A stretch of DNA of 64,000 bases from Sphingomonas beigongshangi (GTDB lineage Bacteria > Pseudomonadota > Alphaproteobacteria > Sphingomonadales > Sphingomonadaceae). The DNA lies in assembly GCF_016820445.1 (NCBI RefSeq), contig NZ_JADHDT010000002.1, forward strand, positions 124,001 through 188,000. The letters are read 5' to 3'. Below the pieces are notes generated by a model that did not search any database, was not told the origin of the DNA, and saw only the letters and a list, made by a program, of their open reading frames with translations. The position numbers and the translations under genes are program-made. The number at the start of each line of letters is the position of its first letter. Positions within the stretch are counted from its first letter, which is position 1. Shown in pieces: positions 28,729-37,983 of the stretch.

Positions 28729-29772
28729 TTGTCCGCCTTCGTTCGTGCCATCGGTACCGCTACTCCCCCGCATGACATCCACCATGCCTTCATCGACTGG
28801 GCATCGGCGCGGATCGATCCCGCCATGCGGCCCGTCTTTCGGCGCATGGCGTCGCGGGCGGGGATCGGCCATCGCTGGTCCGTGCTCGCCGATCCGGTCG
28901 GGCCGGGGGGCTTCTACGCGGGCCGCATGCCCGGGACCGAGGCGCGGATGGCCGTCTATGCGGATCGCGCGCCCGCCCTTGCGCGGGACGCGGTCGAAGC
29001 CCTGGCGCAGCGGATCGACTGCGGCGGGATCACCCATCTCGTCGTCGCCAGCTGTACCGGGTTCGTGGCACCGGGGATCGACCAGATCCTGGCACGGTCG
29101 CTCGGCCTTTCCCCGTCCGTGGAACGGACGCTGATCGGCTTCATGGGCTGCTACGCCGCGGCCGCGGCCCTACGCACGGCACGTCACATCGTCCGGTCGG
29201 AGCCGATGGCGCGCGTGCTCGTCGTCACCGTGGAGTTGTCGACCCTGCACCTGCAGGACACGCATGCGATCGAACCGCTGCTCGCGATGCTCCAGTTCGG
29301 AGACGGTGCCGCCGCCGCGCTGGTGACGTCCGAAGCCGGTGGGATCGCGCTCGGCACCCCCTTTGCCGCCGCCTTGCCCGACAGCGCCGACCTCATCCGC
29401 TGGACGATCACCGACCAGGGCTTCGCCATGCATCTGGACGGTGCCGTGCCGGGGCGGATCGGCCACGCGCTCGCGGATCCAGCGTTTGTCGCGCGTGTCA
29501 CGGGCGGCGTGCCGCCGGCAGAGCTTTTCTGGGCGGTCCATGCCGGCGGGCGATCCATCCTCGACGCCGTCGGCCATGCCTTGGCGCTGCCGCCCGACGC
29601 ACTGGCCCAGTCGCGGCGTGTGCTCGCCGAAAAGGGCAACATGTCGTCGGTCACGCTGATGGCCGTGCTGGCGGCGATGCTCGCGGATCCGCCGCCGCAA
29701 CGACAGGGCGTCGCGCTCGCCTTCGGTCCGGGCCTTGCCGCCGAGGGACTGGCGCTGGAGCATGTCGGATGA
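28729..29772 (+). CDS. Type III polyketide synthase
   Basis: A 347-residue thiolase-fold enzyme that extends a CoA starter with malonyl-CoA. The catalytic triad is visible: Cys109 in VVASCTGFVAPG, His in FWAVHAGGRSILDAV near 265, and Asn in AEKGNMSSVTLMAV near 300. It also shows GFMGCYAAAAALRTA and MLQFGDGAAAALVT. It starts close to the AIGTATPPH strand, shorter at the N-terminus than plant chalcone synthases. I choose TTG 28729 (GAAAGG upstream); an in-frame ATG at 28633 adds a basic non-family extension. It overlaps the methyltransferase by four bases. The product may be an alkylresorcinol or pyrone lipid. Confidence 0.9.
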   Translation: MSAFVRAIGTATPPHDIHHAFIDWASARIDPAMRPVFRRMASRAGIGHRWSVLADPVGPGGFYAGRMPGTEARMAVYADRAPALARDAVEALAQRIDCGGITHLVVASCTGFVAPGIDQILARSLGLSPSVERTLIGFMGCYAAAAALRTARHIVRSEPMARVLVVTVELSTLHLQDTHAIEPLLAMLQFGDGAAAALVTSEAGGIALGTPFAAALPDSADLIRWTITDQGFAMHLDGAVPGRIGHALADPAFVARVTGGVPPAELFWAVHAGGRSILDAVGHALALPPDALAQSRRVLAEKGNMSSVTLMAVLAAMLADPPPQRQGVALAFGPGLAAEGLALEHVG

Positions 29773-30458
29773 ACCTGGCCCATCGCGCCCAGGAAGAAGA
29801 GCGCATGGACGCCGACGACCTGCCCGGCGACGTCTATGCCGCCGTCGTCGCCGATCTGGCGCGCGTCAACAGCGTCACCCTCGCGCGGCGTCCGACGCTC
29901 GCCTTCCTCGATCGCGCAAGCGCCGGGCGCGACCGGCTGCGGCTGCTCGACGTCGGCTTCGGGGACGGCGACATGCTGCGCGCGATCGCCGCCTGGGCGC
30001 GCCGCCGGCGGATCGCGGTCGATCTCGTCGGCATCGACCTCAATCCTCGCAGCGAGGCGGCAGCGCGTCGGCATACGCCCGCCGATGCACCCATACGCTA
30101 TATCACCGGCGACTACGCCGCTCTTTCGGGACAGGGCTGGGACGTCGTCATCAGCAGTCTCGTTGCGCATCACATGACCCGCGACCAGCTCGTCGCGTTC
30201 CTGCGCTTCATGGAAGAAGAGGCGCGCGCGGGCTGGTTCGTCAACGATCTGCATCGTCATGCCTTCGCCCATGCCGGCTTCCCGCTGCTCGCCCGCCTCG
30301 CCCGCTGGCATCCGATCGTCCGCCACGACGGGCGCCTGTCGATCGCGCGCAGCTATCGGCCCGGGGAGTGGCAACCGCTGCTCGCCGCCGCCGGCGTGTC
30401 CGATGCGCGCGTCTTCCGCGCCTTTCCGTTCCGGCTATGCGTCGAACGCCTGCGCTGA
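29769..30458 (+). CDS. Class I SAM-dependent methyltransferase
   Basis: A 229-residue methyltransferase. Motif I is LRLLDVGFGDGDMLRAIAAW near residue 58, followed by VDLVGIDLNPRSEAAARRH, the motif II region DVVISSLVAHHMTRDQ, and WFVNDLHRHAFAH. It sits between the type III polyketide synthase and a flavoprotein, with overlaps of 4 and 22 bases. A role in O- or C-methylation of the polyketide product is likely, by analogy with SrsB of the Streptomyces srs operon. The inference rests on context and fold, not on close sequence identity. Confidence 0.85.
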   Translation: MNLAHRAQEEERMDADDLPGDVYAAVVADLARVNSVTLARRPTLAFLDRASAGRDRLRLLDVGFGDGDMLRAIAAWARRRRIAVDLVGIDLNPRSEAAARRHTPADAPIRYITGDYAALSGQGWDVVISSLVAHHMTRDQLVAFLRFMEEEARAGWFVNDLHRHAFAHAGFPLLARLARWHPIVRHDGRLSIARSYRPGEWQPLLAAAGVSDARVFRAFPFRLCVERLR

Positions 30459-31519
30459 TCGTCGGCGGCGGCCCGGCCGGCAGTGCGGCGGCGATCACGC
30501 TGGCGCGCGGCGGCGTGCGGCCGGTCGTGCTCGAACGCCATGCGGCGGCGGACGCGATCTGCGGCGGCTTCGTCAGCTGGCGTACGCTGGAGCGGCTGGC
30601 CACGCTCGGGGTGGATCCCGCCACGCTCGGCGGAGACCCGATCGATACCGTCGCGCTGTTCGCCGGACGGCACCGTCGCACCGCGACGCTGCCCGGCGGC
30701 GGCATGGGCGTCTCGCGGCGACGCCTGGACGGCCTGCTGCGCGACGCCGCGGTGCGCGCGGGCGCGGCGGTGGAGATAGGGGTCACGGTCCGCACGCTGG
30801 AGAACGGTGTCGCGCGTCTCGCGGACGGCGGGGAAATGGCGGGCGACGCAATCTTCCTCGCCACCGGCAAGCACGACCTGCGCGGATCGGCACGACCGGC
30901 CGGCGCCCGGGGCGATGATCCGACGCTCGGCCTGCGCGTGCGCCTGTCGCCCTCCGCTGCCAACCGCGCGGCAATGGCGGGCCGGGTCGAACTGCACCTG
31001 TTCGACCGCGGCTATGTCGGGCTCGTCCTGCAGGAGGATGGCAGCGCGAACCTGTGCCTCGCCGTGCATCGCTCGCGCCTGAACGAGGCCGGAAGCCCCG
31101 CCGCGCTGCTCGCCGAACTGGCGCGCGAGGCACCCGTCCTGGCGGAGCGGCTCGCGGACCTGACGGCGGACCCGCCCGTCGATGCCATCGCCAATGTTCC
31201 CTATGGCTGGCGGGCGCGGACGACGGAGCAGGGGCTGTACCGCCTAGGCGACCAGGCCGGCGTCATTCCCTCGCTCGCCGGCGAGGGGATGGGCATCGCG
31301 ATCGCGAGCGGCATCGGAGCAGGCCAGGCGCGGCTGCGCGGCGAAAGCGCGCCGGACTGGCAGGCGCGCTTCGCACGACGCATCGCCGCCCCCATCGCGA
31401 TCGCCGGCGCGGCGCGTCGACTGGCCGAAAGCCGCCGTGCAGCCAGGTTCCTTCCCGTCATCCCGACATCGCTCGTCGGCTGGGTGGCGCAGATGACGAG
31501 GGTCGGCCAGCGACCTTGA
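30437..31519 (+). CDS. FAD-dependent oxidoreductase, geranylgeranyl-reductase-like
   Basis: A 360-residue flavoprotein. The dinucleotide motif ALIVGGGPAGSAAAITLARG is at residues 6-25. CGGFVSW, the DG-type motif AIFLATGKHDLRG near 145, and YRLGDQAGVIPSLAGEGMGIAIASG near 270 place it in the GGR/PHBH group of monooxygenases or reductases. As the third gene of the polyketide operon it likely hydroxylates or reduces the polyketide ring, as SrsC does for alkylresorcinols. The start is ATG 30437, inside the methyltransferase end. Confidence 0.85.
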   Translation: MRRTPALIVGGGPAGSAAAITLARGGVRPVVLERHAAADAICGGFVSWRTLERLATLGVDPATLGGDPIDTVALFAGRHRRTATLPGGGMGVSRRRLDGLLRDAAVRAGAAVEIGVTVRTLENGVARLADGGEMAGDAIFLATGKHDLRGSARPAGARGDDPTLGLRVRLSPSAANRAAMAGRVELHLFDRGYVGLVLQEDGSANLCLAVHRSRLNEAGSPAALLAELAREAPVLAERLADLTADPPVDAIANVPYGWRARTTEQGLYRLGDQAGVIPSLAGEGMGIAIASGIGAGQARLRGESAPDWQARFARRIAAPIAIAGAARRLAESRRAARFLPVIPTSLVGWVAQMTRVGQRP

Positions 31520-31550
31520 CGCATCGGATATCGGGCGGAAGAACGAGCGT

Positions 31551-31964
31551 ATGGACCAGCTGAACGTGTCAGAGGCAGAGTGGCGCAAGCGTCTCTCCCC
31601 CGCGCAATATCACGTTCTGCGCGAGGCCGGCACCGAGCCGGCCTATTCCGGCACGCTCACCGACAACAGGGCCGACGGGCTTTACCATTGCGTCGCGTGC
31701 CACCTCGACCTCTTCGATTCGGCCGACAAGTTTGACGCGGGGTGCGGCTGGCCAGGCTTTACCCGTCCCGTCGCATCCGACCGGATCACCGATCACAGCG
31801 ATACGCACCATGGCACGACCCGGACCGAGACGCGCTGCGCGCGCTGCGACAGCCATCTGGGCCATCAATTCGACGATGGACCGCCGCCGACGGGGCGGCG
31901 CTACTGCATCAACAGCGTCGCACTGGAATTCCGCGCTCGTCCGGTGCCGGAGACATCTGTCTGA
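31551..31964 (+). CDS. msrB: Peptide-methionine (R)-S-oxide reductase
   Basis: A 137-residue repair enzyme. Two zinc-binding CxxC pairs are present (CVACHLDLF near residue 45 and CARCDSHLGHQF near 93). The GCGWPGFTRP motif is clear, and the catalytic Cys is in RRYCINSVALEF near residue 118. It reduces oxidised methionine in proteins using thioredoxin. It is probably monocistronic, 31 bases after the flavoprotein and followed by a hairpin. Confidence 0.96.
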   Translation: MDQLNVSEAEWRKRLSPAQYHVLREAGTEPAYSGTLTDNRADGLYHCVACHLDLFDSADKFDAGCGWPGFTRPVASDRITDHSDTHHGTTRTETRCARCDSHLGHQFDDGPPPTGRRYCINSVALEFRARPVPETSV

Positions 31965-31988
31965 TCGCTTGCCGCCGCGCGGGTCGGA

Positions 31989-32009
31989 GTCCGATCCGAT
32001 TGCTCGGAC
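31989..32009 (+). terminator. Hairpin downstream of msrB
   Basis: GTCCGA (31989-31994) pairs with TCGGAC (32004-32009) around a nine-base loop, 25 bases after the msrB stop. No T-run. Confidence 0.35.
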
Positions 32010-32033
32010 GCGATGCCGGCCGCCCGCACAGCG

Positions 32034-32094
32034 TATCCTGGATGGGCGGTGAGGGCCGACACCGCCTCGATCCAGCCTTGCTGGATCGCACACG
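32034..32094. repeat. Dispersed palindromic element, copy B
   Basis: On the reverse strand: GTGCGATCCAGC-AAG-GCTGGATCG, then GGCGGTGTCGGCCCTCACCGCC, then CATCCAGGATA. Hairpin arms are 32069-32076 and 32080-32087. A second inner hairpin, GGCGGTG/CACCGCC, lies at 32045-32066. It sits directly upstream of the PBP1A gene. Confidence 0.7.
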
Positions 32095-32118
32095 AGCGCG
32101 TATCTGCGTCGCCTGCTC

Positions 32119-34260
32119 ATGGCCCGTGCGCGTACCCCCCGCCCCGCCCCGCGATCCCCCTGGCGCCGCCGGCTGATCGTCACGCTCCAGCTTCTGGTCG
32201 GCCTTGCCGTGCTCGCATTCGGCGCGCTCGTCATCGCCGTCTATGTCGCCCGCTCGCAGCTGCCGAGCTTCGACCAGCTCAAGTCGTCGCCCAACGGCCA
32301 GATGATCCGCGTCCATGCCGCCGACGGCACGGTGATCGCCTCGCTCGGGCCGAGCTATGGCGAGTGGCTGGCCTATGGCCAGATCCCGCAGGTGATGCGC
32401 GAGGCGACCGTTGCAGTGGAGGATCGCCGTTTCCGCAGCCATCCCGGCGTCGACCCGATCGGCATCCTCCGGTCGGTCCAGGTCCGCTACGAACGCGGCC
32501 ACTGGGTGCAGGGCGGCTCGACCATCACGCAGCAGCTGGCGCGCAACGTCTTCCTGAACAACCAGAAGAAGTTCGGCCGCAAGTTCCGCGAGTGGATCCT
32601 CGCGCTGGCGCTCGAGCGCAAATTCTCGAAGGACGAGATCCTCGAGCTGTATCTGAACAAGATGTACTATGGCGGCGGCACCTATGGGATCGACGCGGCC
32701 TCCCGCAAATTCTTCGGTCACAGCGCGAACAGCTTGAGCCTCGGCGAGGCTGCGGTGATCGCCGGCCTGGTCAAGGCGCCGTCCAACTATTCGCCGACCG
32801 CGGACGTCGATGCGGCCAAGGGCCGCGCCGGGGTCGTGCTGCAGCAGATGGTGCGCGCCGGCGATATCTCCCAGGCGGAAGCGGACGCGGCGGACGTCGC
32901 CGACCTCAAGCTGACGCCGGAAAAGCAGCAGAATTCGGCGCGCTACTTCACCGACTGGGCGCTGCCCCAGCTCGATACGCTGATCGACGAGACGCAGGCG
33001 CCGCTCGAGGTATGGACGACGCTCGACCCGGCGATGCAGAAGGCGGCCGACGCCGCGATCCGCGCCAATGCGCCCGACGGCGTGCAGGGTGCGCTGGTCA
33101 GCCTCGACCGTGACGGCGCCGTGCGCGCGATGGTCGGCGGCAAGGATTACATCACCTCGATCTACAATCGCGCCACGCAGGCGGTGCGCCAGCCGGGCTC
33201 GGCGTTCAAGCTGTTCGTCTACCTCGCGGCGCTGGAAGCCGGTCACAAGCCCGAGGACACGATCGTCGACGAGCCCGTGACGATCGACGGCTGGAGCCCG
33301 CGCAACGATTCGCGCCATAATTCCGGCCCCGTCAGCCTGCGCACCGCATTCGCCTATTCGCTCAACACCGTGGCGGCCAAGCTGGGGCAGGAGGTGGGCT
33401 TCACCACCGTCGCCGACATGGCCCGGCGTTTCGGCATCACGACCCCGATCAACACCCATCCCGCGATGGTGCTCGGTACGTCGGACGTGCGGCTGATCGA
33501 CATGACGCGCGCCTTCGCCAGCGTCGGCGCGAAGGGCGTCGCCATCGCGCCCTATGGCATCACCCGGGTCACCGCCAACGGCCAGACGATCTACACGCAC
33601 GAGGTCGATCGCAGCCACGTGCTGGTCGCCCCCTATGTCGCGGCCGAGATGATCGACCTGCTGCAGACCACGGTGAACACCGGCACCGGCCGCGCCGCGC
33701 AGATCGGCCGCCCGGTCGCGGGTAAGACGGGCACGACGACCTCGCTGAAGGACGGCTGGTTCCTCGGCTTCTCGTCGGGGCTGACGACGGGCGTTTGGAT
33801 GGGCCGCGACGACGCGCGCCCGGTTTCCGGGCTGCACGGCGGCACCGCGCCGGCGCGCGCCTTCGCCGACTATATGAAGCAGGCGGTCGCGAACCGCCCG
33901 ATCGAACAGTTCGATACGCAGGTGACCTTGCCGGAATGGCAGCTGGAGCCGGACGAGGAGAGCTATTTCGGCCAGCCGGACAATGGCGCCGCGATGGTCG
34001 ATCCGGACGGCAACCCGCTTCCCCCCCAGGCGACGGTCGGCGACGAGCAGGACGGTGACGGCAGCACGCCGGCTCCACAGCCCGGCCCGCCGTCGCGGAC
34101 ACAGCCGCAACAGCAGCTCGACGACCTGATCGATCGGGTCACGGGCCGCGACGCCGCTCCCCGCGACGACCGCCGCAACGCGCCGCCGCCGGTCCGCCAG
34201 CCGCTACCGCGCGGCGACCTGCCCCCGCAGCGTCAGCCGGACGATCGCCCGACCCAGTGA
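32119..34260 (+). CDS. Bifunctional penicillin-binding protein 1A
   Basis: A 713-residue class A PBP. A membrane anchor is at about 20-42 (LIVTLQLLVGLAVLAFGALV). The glycosyltransferase 51 domain (about 65-240) contains VEDRRFRSHPGVDPIG and GGSTITQQLARN. The transpeptidase domain (about 310-590) has the SXXK serine in PGSAFKLFVY, SLN in AYSLNTVAAKLG, and AGKTGTTTSLKDGWFLGF. The disordered Pro/Gln/Arg-rich tail (about 630-713) is typical of sphingomonads. It polymerises and cross-links peptidoglycan in the periplasm. Its end overlaps the convergent YgjP-like gene by 28 bases. Confidence 0.95.
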   Translation: MARARTPRPAPRSPWRRRLIVTLQLLVGLAVLAFGALVIAVYVARSQLPSFDQLKSSPNGQMIRVHAADGTVIASLGPSYGEWLAYGQIPQVMREATVAVEDRRFRSHPGVDPIGILRSVQVRYERGHWVQGGSTITQQLARNVFLNNQKKFGRKFREWILALALERKFSKDEILELYLNKMYYGGGTYGIDAASRKFFGHSANSLSLGEAAVIAGLVKAPSNYSPTADVDAAKGRAGVVLQQMVRAGDISQAEADAADVADLKLTPEKQQNSARYFTDWALPQLDTLIDETQAPLEVWTTLDPAMQKAADAAIRANAPDGVQGALVSLDRDGAVRAMVGGKDYITSIYNRATQAVRQPGSAFKLFVYLAALEAGHKPEDTIVDEPVTIDGWSPRNDSRHNSGPVSLRTAFAYSLNTVAAKLGQEVGFTTVADMARRFGITTPINTHPAMVLGTSDVRLIDMTRAFASVGAKGVAIAPYGITRVTANGQTIYTHEVDRSHVLVAPYVAAEMIDLLQTTVNTGTGRAAQIGRPVAGKTGTTTSLKDGWFLGFSSGLTTGVWMGRDDARPVSGLHGGTAPARAFADYMKQAVANRPIEQFDTQVTLPEWQLEPDEESYFGQPDNGAAMVDPDGNPLPPQATVGDEQDGDGSTPAPQPGPPSRTQPQQQLDDLIDRVTGRDAAPRDDRRNAPPPVRQPLPRGDLPPQRQPDDRPTQ

Positions 34261-34907
34261 AGCGCTGCGCCGTGCGCGCGCAGCCAGGCGCGCGCGGCGG
34301 TCGCATCGCCCTCGTAGAGCCGCGCGACCACCGCGTGGAAGGCGGGCGAATGGTCCATGTGGACGCGGTGCGCCACCTCGTGCGCGACGGTCGCGCGTCG
34401 CACCCAGGCTGGGGCGAGGATCAGCCGCCAGCTGTATCGGATCGTTCCGTCCCCCGCGCAGCTACCCCAACGACCGCGCGCGTCCCCGATCGCGACCTTC
34501 GACACGGTGACGCCCGCTTTGGCGGCATAATGCGCGGTCTCCGCCGACAGCGTCTCGAGTGCCCGCGCGCGCAGCCACGCTTCGACCCGGCGGGGCAGAG
34601 TCTCGATCGGGCCGGACAGCGACAGCGTGTCGCCGATCCGCTCGACGCGCCGCCGGCTGCCCGCCGTCCAGCCGATCGTCAGCGTCTCGTCGGCCACGCT
34701 CAGCACCGCGCCGGGTGCGAAGGGCACCGCCTGCGGCAGGGCCGCGCGCTGGGCGGCGATCCAGTCCGCCTTGCCCTGTGCCCAGGCGAGGGCCGGTTTC
34801 ATCGCCGCGCGCCTTGGCAGCACCAGTCGTACGGTGCCGTTCGCCGGATCGACGACCAGCCGGATGCGCCGCGCGGTCGGGTGGCGGACGACCTCGATGT
34901 CCGTCAC
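34233..34907 (-). CDS. YgjP-like (M48-related, DUF45) metallopeptidase
   Basis: A protein of about 224 residues with the C-terminal gluzincin-like domain. RARALETLSAETAHYAAKAG leads to IGDARGRWGSCAGDGTIRYS and the zinc motif VAHEVAHRVHMDHSPAFH near residue 183. The N-terminal part (IEVVRHPTARRIRLVVDPAN) is the usual YgjP beta domain. The substrate is unknown. GTG 34907 is chosen because upstream sequence overlaps ycgN. It is third in an operon with SCO1 and ycgN. Confidence 0.85.
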   Translation of the reverse strand: MTDIEVVRHPTARRIRLVVDPANGTVRLVLPRRAAMKPALAWAQGKADWIAAQRAALPQAVPFAPGAVLSVADETLTIGWTAGSRRRVERIGDTLSLSGPIETLPRRVEAWLRARALETLSAETAHYAAKAGVTVSKVAIGDARGRWGSCAGDGTIRYSWRLILAPAWVRRATVAHEVAHRVHMDHSPAFHAVVARLYEGDATAARAWLRAHGAALHWVGRSSG

Positions 34908-34917
34908 GCCGTCCGTC

Positions 34918-35346
34918 CTACAGCGCGCGATCGACGACGTGGTTTTCGAGGTCGCCGACCTCGTCCTCGCTGACCGTCCAGCCGCGCACCGACTGTCCCG
35001 CCGCATGCACGCTCTCGCGGTCGCCGGAGATCAGATAATGCCAGTCAGGCAGCGGCCGCCCCTCGGCGCGCAGCCGATAGGCGCAGGTCGACGGCAGCCA
35101 GTCGATGTCGCGGACGTTGCCCGCGGTCAGCCGCACGCATTCCGGCACATAGGCGCGCCGATTCTTGTAGTCGGAGCAGAAGCCGGTGCGCCGGTCGAGC
35201 AGTCGGCAGGCGACGTTGGTCGGATAGACCTCGCCCGTCTCCTCGTCCTCCAGCTTGTGGATGCAGCATTTGCCGCAGCCGTCGCACAAGGCTTCCCATT
35301 GCCCGCGGTCGAGCTGCTCGATCGGCAACTCCCAGAATTTCGTCAT
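34918..35346 (-). CDS. YcgN family cysteine-cluster protein (UPF0260)
   Basis: A 142-residue protein beginning [20 protein letters not shown]. Cysteines lie in [12 protein letters not shown] near residue 21, in [17 protein letters not shown], in VPECVRLT and in LPSTCAYRL. The pattern suggests an iron-sulphur or zinc cluster of the UPF0126/CxxCxxCC family. Function is unknown. Its ATG overlaps the stop of the SCO1 gene (ATGA). Confidence 0.88.
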   Translation of the reverse strand: MTKFWELPIEQLDRGQWEALCDGCGKCCIHKLEDEETGEVYPTNVACRLLDRRTGFCSDYKNRRAYVPECVRLTAGNVRDIDWLPSTCAYRLRAEGRPLPDWHYLISGDRESVHAAGQSVRGWTVSEDEVGDLENHVVDRAL

Positions 35347-35933
35347 TTCGCCCAGCGTTCGATCTCGTCGGCCACCGCCTGCGGCCCCTTGTCGGCGGGC
35401 AGCAGCGCCAGCGGCTTGCCGTCCGGATCCATCAGATAGGTGGCGCGGCTGTGGTTCACCAGATAGCCGCCGCCCGGCTGCGTCTCGCCCTTGCCCGAAA
35501 AGACGCCATAAGCCTGCGCCAGCGCGGCGATCGCCTGGGGGCTGCCGGTCAGTCCGACCATCGTCGGGGAGAAGGCCGCGACGAACCGCTTGAGCACCGC
35601 CGGCGTGTCGCGCTCCGGATCGACGGTGACGAAGACCGGCACGACCTTCGCCGCGAGAGCCGGGTCCTTCTTCGCCAGCAGCGCCATCGCCTGTCCGACC
35701 GTCGCCATGTCGGTCGGACACACGTCGGGGCAGAAGGTGTAGCCGAAGTACATGATCCGGTACTTGCCCGCGAAGCTGCGGTCGGTGACCTGATGCCCGT
35801 CCTGATCGGTCAGCGAAAACGCCCCGCCGATCTTCGCGCCGGCGAGCGGCGGCTCCCCGGGTTTGGCGCTGCCGCCGTGGCAGGCGGCGAGGAGAAGCGC
35901 GGCGGCGAGCGGAAGGCGACGCAGAATGTTCAT
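35343..35933 (-). CDS. SCO1/SenC family copper chaperone lipoprotein
   Basis: A 196-residue thioredoxin-fold protein. The N-terminus [20 protein letters not shown] has a lipobox (LAAC, Cys near 18). The copper-binding CxxxC is in [16 protein letters not shown] near residue 72, with the distal His in [16 protein letters not shown] near 165. It delivers copper to the CuA site of cytochrome oxidase or acts in periplasmic redox. ATG 35933 is preferred over 35948. It is the first gene of the SCO1-ycgN-ygjP operon. Confidence 0.93.
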   Translation of the reverse strand: MNILRRLPLAAALLLAACHGGSAKPGEPPLAGAKIGGAFSLTDQDGHQVTDRSFAGKYRIMYFGYTFCPDVCPTDMATVGQAMALLAKKDPALAAKVVPVFVTVDPERDTPAVLKRFVAAFSPTMVGLTGSPQAIAALAQAYGVFSGKGETQPGGGYLVNHSRATYLMDPDGKPLALLPADKGPQAVADEIERWAK

Positions 35934-36009
35934 GACCACGCCAGCCATGATCTGTTACCGACGGCCGGGCAAGCCCACTTGCGCGCCCGTCTTTGCCAAG
36001 GGACCATCG

Positions 36010-36618
36010 ATGAACGCCCGCCGCCTTCTCTCCGCCGCCATCCCCGCCGCCGCTCTTGCCGCCACCGCCGTTCCCGTCGCTGCGCAGCAGCAGTCGGAAA
36101 GCTACAAATTCCTGTCGGCGATCGACAAGGAGGACGGCAAGACGGTCACCGACATGATCGAGGCGCCGGGCAGCACGATCATCAACACCAAGCAGGTGAC
36201 CACCGGCAAGGGCGCGCTGCACATCCTCACCAGCCACGCCGGCACGCTCTACATGCAATATCTGCTGCAGCATAAGGCTGACCCGAACATCCGCGACGCA
36301 AAGGGCAATACGCCGCTGATCCTGGCGGTGATGGCGGGGCGCGAGGATCTCGTCTCACTGCTGCTCGGCTACAAGGCCAATCCGAATCTCGCGAACGGCC
36401 AGGGGCAGACGCCGCTGATCCTGGCGGTCAACAATCGCGACGTCGAACTCACCCGCGTCCTGCTCGCGAAGGGCGCCGACCCGGATCAGACCGACAATCT
36501 TGCCGGCATGTCGGCGCGTGACTACGCGATCCGCGACGCGCGCAATCCGGCGCTGGTCGCGCTGTTCAAGGACCTGCCCAAGAAGTCGCGCGCGGCAGTG
36601 GCGGGTCCCAAGCTGTAG
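36010..36618 (+). CDS. Exported ankyrin-repeat protein
   Basis: A 202-residue protein with a signal peptide ([20 protein letters not shown], cleavage after VAAQ near 27). Three to four ankyrin repeats follow at about 60-180: [60 protein letters not shown] and [20 protein letters not shown]. It is likely a periplasmic protein-protein adaptor; in other proteobacteria similar proteins sit next to catalase genes. No partner is evident here. The gene faces away from the SCO1 operon. Confidence 0.88.
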   Translation: MNARRLLSAAIPAAALAATAVPVAAQQQSESYKFLSAIDKEDGKTVTDMIEAPGSTIINTKQVTTGKGALHILTSHAGTLYMQYLLQHKADPNIRDAKGNTPLILAVMAGREDLVSLLLGYKANPNLANGQGQTPLILAVNNRDVELTRVLLAKGADPDQTDNLAGMSARDYAIRDARNPALVALFKDLPKKSRAAVAGPKL

Positions 36619-36625
36619 GCGGGGC

Positions 36626-37291
36626 TTACAGCCCCACCAGCGTCGCCACCGCCGCGAAATCCGCCGCGATCGCATCGACGCCGATCGCACGCAGCCGGTC
36701 GGCGTGGCCGATGCCGCAATGCGTGCCGGCGCACACGCCGATGACATAGCCGCCGGAGGCGACCGCCCCCGTCGCGCCGACCGGCGAATCCTCCAGGATC
36801 GCGCAGCGTTCGATCGGCACGCCGATCGCCTTCGCGCCGTACCAATAGAGGTCGGGCGCCGGCTTGCCCTTCGCGACATGCTCGCGACCGCTGTAGACAT
36901 GATCGCCGAACGCGTCGCCTAGGCCGATATGGTCGAGGTGGCGGCGGATCCACGCGGTATGGCTGGACGAGACGACCGCCTTCGGCAGGTCGCGCGGCAG
37001 CGACCGGACGAACGCGACCGCGCCCTCCACCGCGCCGACGCCCTCCGCCATGGCGCGCGCATCCTCGGCGGCGCGCGCCGCCTCGAAGTTCGCCGGCAGC
37101 GGCCCGCCGATCCAGCGCCGGATCGCGTCGCGAAAATCCTCGCCCGACAGTCCCATGAAATGCGCCATCGAATCCTCCGGCGTCGTCGGATGGCCGGCCG
37201 CGGTGAGCAGTTCGGCGAGGTGCCGGTTGCCCGCATATTCGCTTTCGATCAGCACGCCGTCGAAATCGAACAGGATGCCCTCGAACCTCAC
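36626..37291 (-). CDS. HAD-superfamily hydrolase (phosphatase, subfamily IA)
   Basis: A 221-residue enzyme with motif I LFDFDGVLIESE near residue 7, cap helices, motif II AVVSSSHTAWIRRHL near 103, and motifs III/IV GKPAPDLYWYGAKA and CAILEDSPVGATGAVASG. It resembles beta-phosphoglucomutase and 2-deoxyglucose-6-phosphatase groups; the substrate is unknown. It starts at GTG 37291, overlapping the yggS stop by four bases (GTGA). Confidence 0.88.
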   Translation of the reverse strand: MRFEGILFDFDGVLIESEYAGNRHLAELLTAAGHPTTPEDSMAHFMGLSGEDFRDAIRRWIGGPLPANFEAARAAEDARAMAEGVGAVEGAVAFVRSLPRDLPKAVVSSSHTAWIRRHLDHIGLGDAFGDHVYSGREHVAKGKPAPDLYWYGAKAIGVPIERCAILEDSPVGATGAVASGGYVIGVCAGTHCGIGHADRLRAIGVDAIAADFAAVATLVGL

Positions 37292-37962
37292 GCCGTCGCG
37301 CTCGCGCGCGCGCCGAACAGGGCGCTGCCCACCCGCACATGCGTCGCGCCCAGCGTCACCGCCGTCGAATAGTCCGCCGACATGCCCATGCTGAGCCCGT
37401 CCAGCCCATGATCGCGCGCCAACTTGGCGAGCAGTGCGAAATAGGGCGCGGGCTCGATGTCCGCCGGGGGGACGCACATCAGCCCGGCGACCGGCAGGCC
37501 CACGGCCCTGGCCTGGTCGATCAAAGCCGGCAGGTCGGGAATCGCACATCCGCCCTTCTGCGCCTCCTCGCCGATATTGACCTGGACGAAGCAGGCGGGA
37601 CGGCGTCCGGCCTTGTCCATCGCCTTCGCCAGCGCGTCGACGAGCGAGGGGCGATCGACGCTGTGGATCGCGTCGAACAGCGCCACCGCCTCGTCGGCCT
37701 TGTTCGATTGCAGCTGACCGACGAGATGCAGTTCGACGCCGGGATAGGCCGCACGCAGCTCCGGCCATTTCGTCGCCGCCTCCTGCACGCGATTCTCGCC
37801 GAACACTCGGTGGCCGGCGTCGAGCAGCGGCCGGATCGCGGCGGCGGCATGCGTCTTGGAGACGGCGATGAGCGTGACGTCGCCGGGCTTGCGGCCGGCA
37901 AGCTTCGCTGCCTGCGCGATTTGCGCGCGCGTCGTGTCGAGGGGAGAATTGGTCTCGGTCAT
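37288..37962 (-). CDS. yggS: YggS family PLP homeostasis protein
   Basis: A 224-residue TIM-barrel PLP-binding protein. The PLP lysine is in VTLIAVSKTHAAAAIRPLL near residue 36. GHRVFGENRVQEAATKWPEL, ELHLVGQLQSNKAD, FVQVNIGEEAQKGG and GLSMGMSADYSTAV are diagnostic. It buffers PLP and amino-acid pools; no catalytic activity is known for the family. It precedes the HAD gene in the same operon. Confidence 0.95.
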   Translation of the reverse strand: MTETNSPLDTTRAQIAQAAKLAGRKPGDVTLIAVSKTHAAAAIRPLLDAGHRVFGENRVQEAATKWPELRAAYPGVELHLVGQLQSNKADEAVALFDAIHSVDRPSLVDALAKAMDKAGRRPACFVQVNIGEEAQKGGCAIPDLPALIDQARAVGLPVAGLMCVPPADIEPAPYFALLAKLARDHGLDGLSMGMSADYSTAVTLGATHVRVGSALFGARASATA

Positions 37963-37983
37963 GCGTGCCGCTATAGCGGCGCC

